From an uncultured Coriobacteriaceae bacterium (GTDB lineage Bacteria; Actinomycetota; Coriobacteriia; Coriobacteriales; Atopobiaceae), in contig CADAUA010000010.1 in NCBI GenBank assembly GCA_902791035.1, forward strand, positions 1 to 64,000: a stretch of DNA of 64,000 nucleotides. The letters run 5' to 3'. The notes below the pieces were generated by a model. It was not told where the DNA came from. It searched no databases and saw nothing but the letters and a program-made list of their open reading frames with translations. Of this stretch, positions 25,086 to 33,295 are shown one piece after another (position 1 is the first letter of the stretch; each line of letters begins with the position of its first letter). The position numbers and the translations under genes were made by a program.

Positions 25086-25184
25086 CTTGACGCCATGTTC
25101 CTGCTACGAATGTGTGACGTTGTTAACGTGAGAATTCTAGCCGTTACACCCCAGTTGCGAAAGCCGCACGCAAGGTACCTGCAG

Positions 25185-26273
25185 CTAATCGCTCTCCTCG
25201 AGCTCGAAGGTCACGGTGATCTTTCCCCGCCCCACGCGGACCTTGGGGTCAGCCGAGAGCTGGAGGTAGTACTTGTCACCCAGCCTGGCGAAGTCCCGCT
25301 CCATCTGGCGCGAGAACTCCTCCAGGTCCCCGCGCGAGACCCTGAGGCCCCTCCTGTCGCGCGTAAGGTCCACCTCGCCCTTGGCACCCGCTTCTCCTCC
25401 GGCACGATGCATGAGCTGCGCGACCACGCTCCTCTGGGGCCGGATCTGCCCCGCGATGATGCGGTGGGCCGTCCGCTCCGACATCTCGAGACCCAGTTCC
25501 GAGCACACCCTTACGAGCTCCGCCGCATCCGCGGCCGCGCGCGGCCGCTCGAGGACAGGCAGGCTCGAGAGGTCGTCCATGAAGAGAAGGTCCGTCGAGC
25601 TCGTCTTGGGAACCACGCGGGCACGAGCTGTCGCCGCCATCTCGGCGGGAGAGCCCAGGTAGACCTCGCAGGTGCCCCGCTCCTCCAGGGCGAACTCGCA
25701 GCAGGTACGCACGATGTTGTGGGGACCACGGGTACAGTGGCCCTGACCATCGTCATCGGCGCCTAGCGTGGGCCAGGTGGACTGGTCGGCCCGCTCGTCC
25801 AGGGCGTTCGCGTCCGTGACCACGCGGATGGCCGTGCCCAGGCCCTCTCCCGAGGCCATCACCTGGGCCGACACCGCATTCTCGCGCACGGAGTAGAGCG
25901 CCATGCCGCGCCCGTGCACCCCCCAGCGGTCCATGTGGACGCTCTCCAGCTTGGAGGTCACGCGCGCCTCGAAGATGCGATCCTGCATGTCCTGGGGAAT
26001 GCCGCAGCCGTCGTCGAGGACCACCGTCGTACGCAGGTCGCCCTCACGGGTCGTGGCCACGTAGATGTGGCGTGCCCCGGCGTCTCGGGCGTTGCGAAGG
26101 AGCTCGATGACGGCGTCCTCCACGCAGCGGATGTCGTGCTTGGCCTGACGCCGCTCCGCCTCCGCGACCCTAAGGCGCACGAACCCCTCGCCGAGGTTCT
26201 CCTCGACGCGCAGCGCCCTGTCCTGGCCCATGGAGGCCACGAAGTCGCGAAGGTCGGAGCTCTCCTGCTGCAT
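25185..26273 (-). CDS. GHKL-fold ATPase, MutL-like N-terminal domain
   Basis: The 362-residue protein has a Bergerat ATP-binding fold. The N-box is VEDAVIELLRNARDAGA (51-67) with Asn61, the G1 box is LDDGCGIP (86-93), and the second glycine loop is GVHGRGMALYSV (118-129). NARDAGA, DDGCGI and ARVTSKL in this order resemble MutL/MORC more than histidine kinases, and no kinase H-box or receiver is present. The C-terminal ~200 residues are not recognised. It lies four bases upstream of the rny start-stop junction on the same strand, between rny and spoVS. No mutS is adjacent. It is named by fold only. Confidence 0.75.
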   Translation of the reverse strand: MQQESSDLRDFVASMGQDRALRVEENLGEGFVRLRVAEAERRQAKHDIRCVEDAVIELLRNARDAGARHIYVATTREGDLRTTVVLDDGCGIPQDMQDRIFEARVTSKLESVHMDRWGVHGRGMALYSVRENAVSAQVMASGEGLGTAIRVVTDANALDERADQSTWPTLGADDDGQGHCTRGPHNIVRTCCEFALEERGTCEVYLGSPAEMAATARARVVPKTSSTDLLFMDDLSSLPVLERPRAAADAAELVRVCSELGLEMSERTAHRIIAGQIRPQRSVVAQLMHRAGGEAGAKGEVDLTRDRRGLRVSRGDLEEFSRQMERDFARLGDKYYLQLSADPKVRVGRGKITVTFELEESD

Positions 26274-26276
26274 GGG

Positions 26277-27839
26277 CTACTTGGCCACATCCACGGCGCG
26301 GGACTCGCGGATGACCACGACGCGCACCTGGCCCGGGTACTCCATCTCGTCCTCGATCTGCTTGGCGATGTCGTGCGCCAGCACGACGGCCTGGGAGTCG
26401 GAGATCTTCTCGGGCTCCACCATCACGTGGAGCTCGCGGCCAGCCTGCATGGCATAGGTGCGCTCGACGCCCTCATGGGCGTTTGAGATCTCCTCGAGCT
26501 TCTCGAGGCGCTTGATGTAGGTCTCGGCGGACTCGCGACGGGCACCGGGACGGGCGGCCGAGATGGCGTCTCCGGCCTGCACGAGCACGTCGAGCACGGT
26601 CTCGGGCTCCACGTCGGCGTGGTGCGCCTCGATGGCGTGGACGATCTCCGGGCGCTCGCCGTAGCGGCGGGCCAGGTCTGCGCCGATGACCGCGTGCGGG
26701 CCCTCGACCTCGTGGTCAATGGCCTTGCCCAGGTCGTGGAGAAGGCCGGCCCGCTTGGCCTGGGCAGGGTCCATCCCCAGCTCAGAGGCCATGATGCCGC
26801 AGAGCTCCGAGACCTGGATGGAGTGCTGGAGCACGTTCTGGCCGAAGGAGGTGCGATAGCGCAGGGCGCCCAAGGTCCGCACCAGCTCGGGGTGCAGGTC
26901 GTGGATACCGCAGTCGTAGGCAGCCTGCTCGCCGGCCTCGCGCACGCGTTCGTTCACGAGCGTCTCGGCCTTCTTGTACATCTCCTCGATGCGCGCCGGA
27001 TGGATGCGGCCGTCGGCGATGAGGTTCTCGAGGGCCACACGGGCGGTCTCGCGACGAACGGGGTCGAAGCTCGAGAGGACGACCGTCTCCGGCGTGTCGT
27101 CGATCACGAGGGAGACGCCGGACACCTGCTCGAAGGTGCGGATGTTCCTGCCCTCGCGGCCGATGATGCGACCCTTGAGGTCGTCGGAGGGGATGTGGAC
27201 CGAGGTCACCGTGATCTCGCCTGCCTGGTCGGCGGCGCAGCGCTGGATGGCGGTGGAGATGATCTCGCGGGCGGTCTTGTCGGCCTTGGCGCGCACGGAC
27301 TGCTCGCTCTCGCGCAGGATCTGGGCCTCCTCGCGCACAGACTCCGCGCGCACGCGGGCGATCAGCTCGTCGTGGGCCTCGTCCTTGGTGAGGGCCGCGA
27401 TGCGCTCGAGCTCGCTGGACTGCTTCTGGACCATCTCGTCCAGATCGTTCTTGCGGCGGTCCAGCTGGCCCTGGAGACTGGAGAGCTGGTGCTCGCGACG
27501 GTCCAAGGCGTCGTTCCTGCGGTCGAGGGACTCCTCGCGCTGCATTACGCGGTTCTCCATGCCCTGGATCTCCGCCTTGCGCTTCTTCTCCTCGGCCTCG
27601 GAGGTGGCCTTCAGCTGGAGAATCTGCTCCTTTGCCTCGAGGACAGCCTCCTTCTGGGAGGTCTCGGCCTGCTTGCGGCCCTCGGCCACGATGCGCTCCG
27701 CCTCTCCGCGGGCATCCTCCAGCTGCTGGTTTGCTGCCTTTACCTTGGAATCACTGCCGCCTGCTAGGATGGCATACGCCACCCCGACACCGACTGCTAG
27801 GCAGACGATGCCGACTATCACCACAATCGCCATATCCAT
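26277..27839 (-). CDS. rny: Ribonuclease Y
   Basis: The 520-residue membrane-anchored endoribonuclease initiates mRNA decay. Parts in order are an N-terminal membrane helix (AIVVIVGIVCLAVGVGVAYA), a long coiled coil to about 200, a KH domain with GREGRNIRTFEQVSG, and an HD domain with HDLGKAIDHEVEGPHA. The ATG at 27839 has AAGGAG eight bases upstream. The ATPase gene follows after three bases. Pnp and RNase J are also in the window, so the major RNA-decay enzymes lie close together. Confidence 0.95.
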   Translation of the reverse strand: MDMAIVVIVGIVCLAVGVGVAYAILAGGSDSKVKAANQQLEDARGEAERIVAEGRKQAETSQKEAVLEAKEQILQLKATSEAEEKKRKAEIQGMENRVMQREESLDRRNDALDRREHQLSSLQGQLDRRKNDLDEMVQKQSSELERIAALTKDEAHDELIARVRAESVREEAQILRESEQSVRAKADKTAREIISTAIQRCAADQAGEITVTSVHIPSDDLKGRIIGREGRNIRTFEQVSGVSLVIDDTPETVVLSSFDPVRRETARVALENLIADGRIHPARIEEMYKKAETLVNERVREAGEQAAYDCGIHDLHPELVRTLGALRYRTSFGQNVLQHSIQVSELCGIMASELGMDPAQAKRAGLLHDLGKAIDHEVEGPHAVIGADLARRYGERPEIVHAIEAHHADVEPETVLDVLVQAGDAISAARPGARRESAETYIKRLEKLEEISNAHEGVERTYAMQAGRELHVMVEPEKISDSQAVVLAHDIAKQIEDEMEYPGQVRVVVIRESRAVDVAK

Positions 27840-28136
27840 GTCCTGTGCTCCTTCAGATGCGCTCATTCAATAGCTAAGTAGGATCCCCACGAGACGCGGG
27901 AATCCGCCATCTGAGGCACAACCACACCGCTCCAGGTTGTTACGCAGGTACACGTCGAAGCCTATGGAACTACGCAATCAATAGCTGGCAAGCCAGCGGA
28001 TAATGACGATGCTCGAATGGCATTACAATCCTATGTTCGTTACCTGAAACTGTCAAATCGTCACCTGGCAGCCGGGGAGCATTTGTCCTGCAACGTCTCC
28101 AGCTCCGCACGCGAAATCCGCAATTTCCCTGCGGGT
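27840..28136. other. Gene-free region between recX and rny
   Basis: This ~300-bp stretch has no credible open frame and is less GC-rich than its surroundings. It presumably contains the rny promoter, but no convincing -35/-10 pair was identified. I see no tRNA, tmRNA, SRP RNA or 6S RNA core in it. Confidence 0.5.
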
Positions 28137-28212
28137 GTGGGCACTAGGGGGTACTCCCCTGCTGCACACCTTCAAGAGAGTGGGCACTAGGGGGTGCTCC
28201 CCTGGTGCCCAC
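28137..28212. repeat. Two tandem copies of a 33-bp hairpin sequence; the second acts as recX terminator
   Basis: The block GTGGGCACTAGGGGGT followed by a CTCCCCTG core occurs at 28137-28169 and 28180-28212. The second copy is a near-perfect hairpin (GTGGGCAC ... GTGCCCAC). The first has a degraded right arm. The second copy ends three bases before the recX stop codon on the minus strand and probably terminates recA-recX transcription or insulates rny. Confidence 0.6.
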
Positions 28213-28215
28213 CCG

Positions 28216-28923
28216 TCACTCGTCGTCAGCCTCCGCCTCCTGGAGCACCTGTCGCGCGGTCGTGGTTGCCACTCCCATGGAGAAGCCGCGGCCCAGGAGG
28301 AAGCGCACGAGCTTCTGGTAGTCGTTCTTTCCGGTAAGGCGGCGGCGTCGCGCGACCTCGAGCGCCCGCTCCTGCTCGCCCTCCTCCGGCAGATAGTCCT
28401 CGGGCCAGCCGCTAAGGACTTCCGCGCTCACACCCCTGCGGGCAAGCTCGCGCTCTATGCGCTGGCGACCCCAACCGGCCGCCGCCTTGGAGCGCACGAA
28501 GACGTCCGCGAAGCGCCGGTCGCTCACGAGCCCGCAGTCCACCGCCCGCTCGACGGCCACGCGCACAGCTGAGTCCCGGTAGCCGTCCCGACGCAGACGC
28601 TCGCCGAGCTCGGCCGCCGAGTAGTCGCGACGGTTGACGAGCCCTTCCACCCGCAGGGAGGCCTGGGCCTGCTCGATCTGCCCCACAAGCGCCGTGAGCT
28701 CCGTCGCCGTTGACGGCGAGAGCTCCCCCGTCTTCCTACCGGACTCGAGCCTCTTGCCCACGGACACGGGAACCGCGACCACGATGTGCTCCGGGGATAC
28801 GGGACCGCCCTCCTCCCCCAGAAGCACCATCGCCACGGGCGCACGCTCCCCCATGCGGGCCTTCCGTTGGGGGAGCCGCACCCACCACGAGAGCGAGCCG
28901 CCGGCGTCTGCAGACGCTGCCAC
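28216..28923 (-). CDS. recX: RecX-family regulator of RecA
   Basis: The 235-residue protein has the three-helix repeats of RecX: RRDYSAAELGERLRRDGY, VDCGLVSDRRFADVFVRSKA, GRQRIERELARRGVSAEV, and the last repeat NDYQKLVRFLLGRGFSMG. The first ~70 residues are an extension with no clear match. RecX binds RecA filaments and limits recombinase activity. The GTG at 28923 begins two bases after the recA stop, so the two are co-expressed from the SOS promoter. Confidence 0.88.
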   Translation of the reverse strand: MAASADAGGSLSWWVRLPQRKARMGERAPVAMVLLGEEGGPVSPEHIVVAVPVSVGKRLESGRKTGELSPSTATELTALVGQIEQAQASLRVEGLVNRRDYSAAELGERLRRDGYRDSAVRVAVERAVDCGLVSDRRFADVFVRSKAAAGWGRQRIERELARRGVSAEVLSGWPEDYLPEEGEQERALEVARRRRLTGKNDYQKLVRFLLGRGFSMGVATTTARQVLQEAEADDE

Positions 28924-28925
28924 GC

Positions 28926-30086
28926 CTATTCCTCGGTGTAGGTGCCCGCGGAGCCTTCGTAGGCACCGCCACCCAAACCAACGCCGGGCACGTCATAGAC
29001 CTCGCCCTGGTCGTCCGGCACGGGCTCTCCCACACGCTCGTCCCCAAGCTCCAGGCCGCAGGCCACGCGCACCCGATGGTCGATCTCCTCCATGAGGTCG
29101 GGGTTCTGCGCAAGGAAGGACTTGGCGGCCTCTCGGCCCTGGCCCAACCGCTCCTCGCCGTAGGTGTACCAGGCACCGGACTTCTCCACGATGTGGTACT
29201 CCACCGCCATGTCAAGAACCGACCCCTCCTTGGAGATGCCGGTGCCGTACATGATGTCGAACTCAGCCTGCTTGAAGGGTGGGGCCACCTTGTTCTTGAC
29301 CACCTTCACGCGGACGCGGTTGCCCACCACCTCGTTGTTCTGCTTGATGCTGTCGATGCGCCTGATGTCCATGCGCACCGACGCGAAGAACTTGAGGGCG
29401 CGCCCGCCGGGCGTCGTCTCGGGGTTGCCGAACATGACGCCGATCTTCTCGCGCAGCTGGTTGATGAAGATGCACGTGGTCTTGGACTTGGAGAGCGAGC
29501 CCGCCAGCTTGCGGAGGGCCTGGCTCATGAGGCGCGCCTGCAGGCCCACCGTCGTGTCGCCGATCTCGCCCTCGATCTCCGCCCTGGGGACGAGCGCCGC
29601 CACGGAGTCGACGACCACGACGTCGATGGCGCCCGAACGCACGAGCATGTCGCAGATCTCAAGCGCCTGCTCGCCCGTGTCCGGCTGCGAGATAAGGACC
29701 TCGTCGATGTCCACGCCGATGCGCGCGGCATAGCCGGGATCGAGCGCGTGCTCGGCGTCGATGAAGGCCACGACGCCGCCCATGGCCTGGGCCTCGGCCA
29801 GGATCTCGAGCGAGAGGGTCGTCTTGCCCGAGGACTCGGGGCCATAGATCTCCACGATGCGGCCGCGGGGCACGCCACCGATGCCGAGCGCCGCGTCGAG
29901 GGCCAGAGACCCCGTGGGAATCGCCTCGACCTCGAGGCTTGCCTCCTCGTCTCCGTACCGCATGATTGAGCCCTTGCCGAACTTCTTGGTGATCTCCTCG
30001 GTGGTGGTGGCGATCGCCTTCTTGCGCTCCTCCTCGCCCTCGATGGGGTGGATGTCCAGCTGGACCGTCTTGTTGCTCTTAGCCAT
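28926..30086 (-). CDS. recA: Recombinase A
   Basis: The 386-residue RecA carries Walker [10 protein letters not shown] (82-90), [14 protein letters not shown] for Walker B, the [20 protein letters not shown] segment, and the L2 region before [15 protein letters not shown]. No intein interrupts it. The C-terminus is an acidic tail. It promotes strand exchange and LexA self-cleavage. A textbook promoter with a perfect SOS box lies 30 bp upstream of the ATG. recX follows. Confidence 0.98.
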   Translation of the reverse strand: MAKSNKTVQLDIHPIEGEEERKKAIATTTEEITKKFGKGSIMRYGDEEASLEVEAIPTGSLALDAALGIGGVPRGRIVEIYGPESSGKTTLSLEILAEAQAMGGVVAFIDAEHALDPGYAARIGVDIDEVLISQPDTGEQALEICDMLVRSGAIDVVVVDSVAALVPRAEIEGEIGDTTVGLQARLMSQALRKLAGSLSKSKTTCIFINQLREKIGVMFGNPETTPGGRALKFFASVRMDIRRIDSIKQNNEVVGNRVRVKVVKNKVAPPFKQAEFDIMYGTGISKEGSVLDMAVEYHIVEKSGAWYTYGEERLGQGREAAKSFLAQNPDLMEEIDHRVRVACGLELGDERVGEPVPDDQGEVYDVPGVGLGGGAYEGSAGTYTEE

Positions 30087-30115
30087 GTGCCTCTCCTCCG
30101 CTGCCTGTTGACCTC

Positions 30116-30144
30116 ATGATATACGAACAGCCGTTCGTCGTCAA
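30116..30144 (-). promoter_or_regulatory. recA promoter with perfect SOS box
   Basis: On the minus strand TTGACG (30139-30144) and TATCAT (30116-30121) are 17 bp apart. The spacer contains CGAACGGCTGTTCG (30124-30137), an exact CGAAC-N4-GTTCG palindrome. This matches the consensus LexA/DinR site of Gram-positive bacteria and indicates damage-inducible recA-recX. Confidence 0.88.
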
Positions 30145-30294
30145 CACCCACGGGAGGATTTTATTGGAGCAATCTTGCAGCCATCTTCCCCGTAACTTAC
30201 GGGAACCTTCCACCAATCTTCCCCGAATGTCCCACCACCACGGTCCGCCTGCGGAGCTGCCGGGCTCCCCGCCGCACAGGCCCGCGCGAGGGCC

Positions 30295-30831
30295 CTACGC
30301 CCCGCGCCTGGTCTCCACAAGGCCTTCACGAAGGAGCTGGACAGCCCGCAGGATCGCGGCGTGGCGGACCCCCTCCCGGTCGCCCGGGAAGTGGTTCTCG
30401 AAGGTCTGCGTCCCCCTCGGGGTGGCAAGGCCCATCCATACGGTACCCACGGGCTTTCCGGGCTCGGCCCCGCCGGGCCCCGCTATGCCCGTGACGGAGA
30501 CCGCCACGTCGCACGCAAGGACGCGCCGCGCCCCCTCCGCCATCTGGGCGGCACACTCCGCAGACACCACGCCCACCCCGTCGATGACCTCCTGGGATAC
30601 GCCCAGCACCGCATGCTTGACCGGGATCGCGTAACTCACCACACCACCCCGGATGGCGGCCGAGGACCCCGGCACCGCCGTTATGCTCCCCGCCACGAGG
30701 CCACCCGTGCAGGACTCCGCGGTCCCCACCGTGAGCCCCGCGCCCAGGCACTCCCGCACGAGCGCCGCGCACACGTCATAGAGCCCCTCGTCATACGAGA
30801 GGATGGTCTTCTCGCCCACCGTATGGGTCAC
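30295..30831 (-). CDS. pncC: CinA C-terminal domain protein / nicotinamide-nucleotide amidase
   Basis: The 178-residue protein is a stand-alone CinA C-terminal (PncC) domain, with VGTAESCTGGLVAGSITAVPG split over the N-terminal third and VSVTGIAGPGGAEPGKPVGT later. PncC deamidates NMN to NaMN in NAD recycling. The MoCF-type N-terminal half of full CinA is absent. The GTG at 30831 is the best-placed start, with GGGGAG about ten bases upstream inside the pgsA stop region. recA is 208 bp downstream with its own promoter, reproducing the common cinA-recA linkage. Confidence 0.88.
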   Translation of the reverse strand: MTHTVGEKTILSYDEGLYDVCAALVRECLGAGLTVGTAESCTGGLVAGSITAVPGSSAAIRGGVVSYAIPVKHAVLGVSQEVIDGVGVVSAECAAQMAEGARRVLACDVAVSVTGIAGPGGAEPGKPVGTVWMGLATPRGTQTFENHFPGDREGVRHAAILRAVQLLREGLVETRRGA

Positions 30832-30838
30832 GAACGGG

Positions 30839-31444
30839 TCACTCCCCCTCGGAGATGGTCGGCCACGCCTTGACGAAGTAGTCGGCCCCGGACCAAGCCG
30901 TGAGGAACACGGCGACGTAGAGCAGCACCTGGCCGACAAGGGCCACGACCTCCTGGGTCGCCCCCTGCGGCAGGGCAAGCGCCCCCAGCATGGCCGTGAT
31001 GGCCAGCATGGTGGTCGCCGTCTTCCACTTGCCCAGCCAGGAGGCGGCAACCACGACCCCCTCGGAGGCCACGACCATCCTGAGGCCGCTCACGAGGAAC
31101 TCGCGAGCCACGATCACCAGGAGGACCCAGGCGGGTGCGTCCCCGTGCTCGAGCAGGTAGCAGAGGGCCACGATGACCACGAGCTTGTCGGCTATGGGGT
31201 CCAGGAACTTGCCGAAGGTCGTCACCTCGTTGCGGCTACGCGCCAGGTAGCCATCGAGCGTGTCCGTCAGCGAGAGGATCACGAAGAAGAGCGTGACCAG
31301 ACCCATGGAGAGGGAGCCCGAGCCACCCGCCGCCGGCACGGCCAGCTCGGCCGCCCAGAGCCAGAATGGCACGAGGACCACACGCGTGACGGTGACCACG
31401 TTGGCCGGGGTCCAGAGCCCGGGCCTCGCGGGCTTGTCTGCCAT
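30839..31444 (-). CDS. pgsA: CDP-diacylglycerol--glycerol-3-phosphate 3-phosphatidyltransferase
   Basis: The 201-residue membrane enzyme makes phosphatidylglycerol phosphate. The CDP-alcohol signature is complete in DTLDGYLARSRN...GKFLDPIADK, and about four to five hydrophobic segments follow. It sits in the standard rimO-pgsA-cinA-recA order, which supports this assignment over the second family member at 6962-7690. GGGAGG lies eight bases before the ATG, within the end of rimO. Confidence 0.92.
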   Translation of the reverse strand: MADKPARPGLWTPANVVTVTRVVLVPFWLWAAELAVPAAGGSGSLSMGLVTLFFVILSLTDTLDGYLARSRNEVTTFGKFLDPIADKLVVIVALCYLLEHGDAPAWVLLVIVAREFLVSGLRMVVASEGVVVAASWLGKWKTATTMLAITAMLGALALPQGATQEVVALVGQVLLYVAVFLTAWSGADYFVKAWPTISEGE

Positions 31445-32815
31445 CTACGCAACCTCCCCGTCCTCGACGAGCTCGCCCACGAGCTCGTAGCAGAAGGAGT
31501 CAACCAGGTCCACGGTCACGACGTCGCCCACCGCGGCCTCGCCCTCCACGATGTGGACCGCGCCGTCGGAGTCGGGGGCCTGGAACCAGGCATGGCCGAT
31601 GAGCTCGGGGCCGTCCTCGCCCTCCTCCACGCCATCCACGATCACGCGGACACGCTCCCCCACGTGCTTGGCAGTGGCCGTGAAGCCCAGCTCCTCGGCC
31701 AGGTCCTGCAGGCGCTGGGTACGCTCCAGCTTGGCCTGCTCGTCCACCTGCTCCATCTGGGCGGCACGGGTGCCCTCCTCCTGGGAGTAGGCGAAGACCG
31801 AGCAGTAGTCGAACTCCTCCTCGGCCACGAAGTCGTAGAGCTCGTCGGCCTCCTCGTCCGTCTCGCCCGGGAAGCCGCACATGCCGGTGGTGCGCAGGAC
31901 CATGCCGGGGATCTCCCGGCGCAGACGTGCGAAGAGCTCGCGCAGCTGGTCCTCGGAGCCCGAGCGGCCCATGCTGGCCAGCACGCGCTCGGAGCAGTGC
32001 TGGATGGGGACGTCTATGTAGGGCAGGACCTCGGGGACGTCCCGGATCGTGGCGATGAGTTCGTCGGTCATGCCCTCGGGCTGCAGGTACAGGACGCGCA
32101 GCCAGCCGCCGTAGGGCCGCACGACCTCCGCCACCTGGCGAAGGAGCGAGGCCAGGGTGCGGGGCTCCGCGAGGTCGTGGCCCCAGATGCCCGTGTCCTG
32201 GCCTATGAGGACGACCTCGCGCACGCCGCCCTCCATGAGGGCACCGACCTCGGCCACGATGTCTGCCGCCGGGCGGGAGTGGTAGCGGCCGCGGATGTAG
32301 GGGATGGCGCAGAAGGCGCAGAAGCGGTCGCAGCCCTCGGAGATCTTCACGAAGGCGCTGGCGCCGTCGATGGTGCGCAGGACCTCTCCGGGAAGGGGCC
32401 TCGCGGGCGCCTCCCCCAGGTCCAGCACCTGGCTCACGACCTCGGCTATCCCATCCTCGTCCTCGGCGCGGACGAAGGCCGCCACCTCGGGCAGCTCCTG
32501 GGGCAGGGAGTCCCCGTAGCGGGAGGGCACGCAGCCACACATGATGATGGGCAGCTCTCGCACGCCGTCCGCCGCCTCCTCGGCAAGCTCCAGCGTGGCG
32601 CTCACCGACTCCTCCGTGGCCGAGGCCAAGAAGGAGCAGGTGTTCACGATGGCCACGTCCGCCTCCGCCGGGTCGTCCACCTCGGCCATGCCGTCCGCGA
32701 TGAGAAGGGCCCGCATGCGGTCGGAGTCCACCTCGTTCTTGGCGCAGCCCAGCGTGACCACCAGGAAACGGGCACGCGGGCTATCGGTAGTTGGTGAACT
32801 GCAGGGGCTGGCCAT
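31445..32815 (-). CDS. rimO: Ribosomal protein S12 methylthiotransferase RimO
   Basis: The 456-residue radical-SAM enzyme modifies an aspartate of ribosomal protein S12. The N-terminal MTTase domain begins FLVVTLGCAKNEVDSDRM. The cluster motif is CDRFCAFCAIPYIRGRY, and a C-terminal TRAM domain follows. The ATG at 32815 has GGAG eight bases upstream and lies 35 bases inside yajQ in another frame, so the first ~12 residues overlap yajQ. Its stop directly abuts the pgsA ATG. Confidence 0.94.
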   Translation of the reverse strand: MASPCSSPTTDSPRARFLVVTLGCAKNEVDSDRMRALLIADGMAEVDDPAEADVAIVNTCSFLASATEESVSATLELAEEAADGVRELPIIMCGCVPSRYGDSLPQELPEVAAFVRAEDEDGIAEVVSQVLDLGEAPARPLPGEVLRTIDGASAFVKISEGCDRFCAFCAIPYIRGRYHSRPAADIVAEVGALMEGGVREVVLIGQDTGIWGHDLAEPRTLASLLRQVAEVVRPYGGWLRVLYLQPEGMTDELIATIRDVPEVLPYIDVPIQHCSERVLASMGRSGSEDQLRELFARLRREIPGMVLRTTGMCGFPGETDEEADELYDFVAEEEFDYCSVFAYSQEEGTRAAQMEQVDEQAKLERTQRLQDLAEELGFTATAKHVGERVRVIVDGVEEGEDGPELIGHAWFQAPDSDGAVHIVEGEAAVGDVVTVDLVDSFCYELVGELVEDGEVA

Positions 32816-33278
32816 AGTCCTTCTCCTGGAGGCTCTTGATCACTGCTTGCAGGGTGTCGCGGGAGGCGGAGCTCACGCGCAGGTGGTCGCCCTCAACCGT
32901 GGCCTTGGCCTTGAGCTTGAGGTCGCGGATGTCTTTGGCGATCCTCTTGGCCGTGTCCTGGTCGATGCCCTGAGCCAAGGTCCCCCTCTGGCGCACCGTC
33001 ATGCCGGATGCCGCCTCGGGGTCCGCCCACTTGACGGCGGAGAGGTCCACCCCGCGCTTCACCAGCTTGGAGCCCAGGACGTCGCGCACCTGGGAGGCCA
33101 CGAACTCGGAGGGGGCCTCGATGGTGAAGACACCCTCCTTCTTTGCCAGGTCGAGGGTGGCGCCGGTGCCCTTGAGGTCATAGCGCTGGGAGAGCTCGCG
33201 GGACGCCTGCTGGTAGGCGTTGTCGACCTCCTGCATGTCGACCTCGGACACGACGTCGAAGCTTGATTCCTTAGCCAT
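32781..33278 (-). CDS. yajQ: YajQ-family nucleotide-binding protein
   Basis: The 165-residue cytosolic protein matches YajQ (UPF0234): SSFDVVSEVDMQEVDNAYQQ, SQRYDLKGT, GKATVEGDHLRVSS-type C-terminal elements. YajQ proteins have two ferredoxin-like folds. Some bind cyclic di-GMP, while the role in Gram-positives is not settled. The 3' end overlaps rimO by 35 bp. It starts 17 bp after the rodZ-like gene. Confidence 0.92.
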   Translation of the reverse strand: MAKESSFDVVSEVDMQEVDNAYQQASRELSQRYDLKGTGATLDLAKKEGVFTIEAPSEFVASQVRDVLGSKLVKRGVDLSAVKWADPEAASGMTVRQRGTLAQGIDQDTAKRIAKDIRDLKLKAKATVEGDHLRVSSASRDTLQAVIKSLQEKDYGQPLQFTNYR

Positions 33279-33295
33279 GGGAGCCCTTTCTGGCG

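Noticed and set aside
27840-28136. 6S RNA, tmRNA or RNase P RNA in the region upstream of rny
   Set aside because: None of the conserved cores of these RNAs could be found by eye.
30188-30208. Hairpin TTCC(C)CGTAA/TTACGGGAA between pncC and recA as a terminator
   Set aside because: The stem is short and bulged with no T-run on the minus strand, so I could not support it as a terminator.
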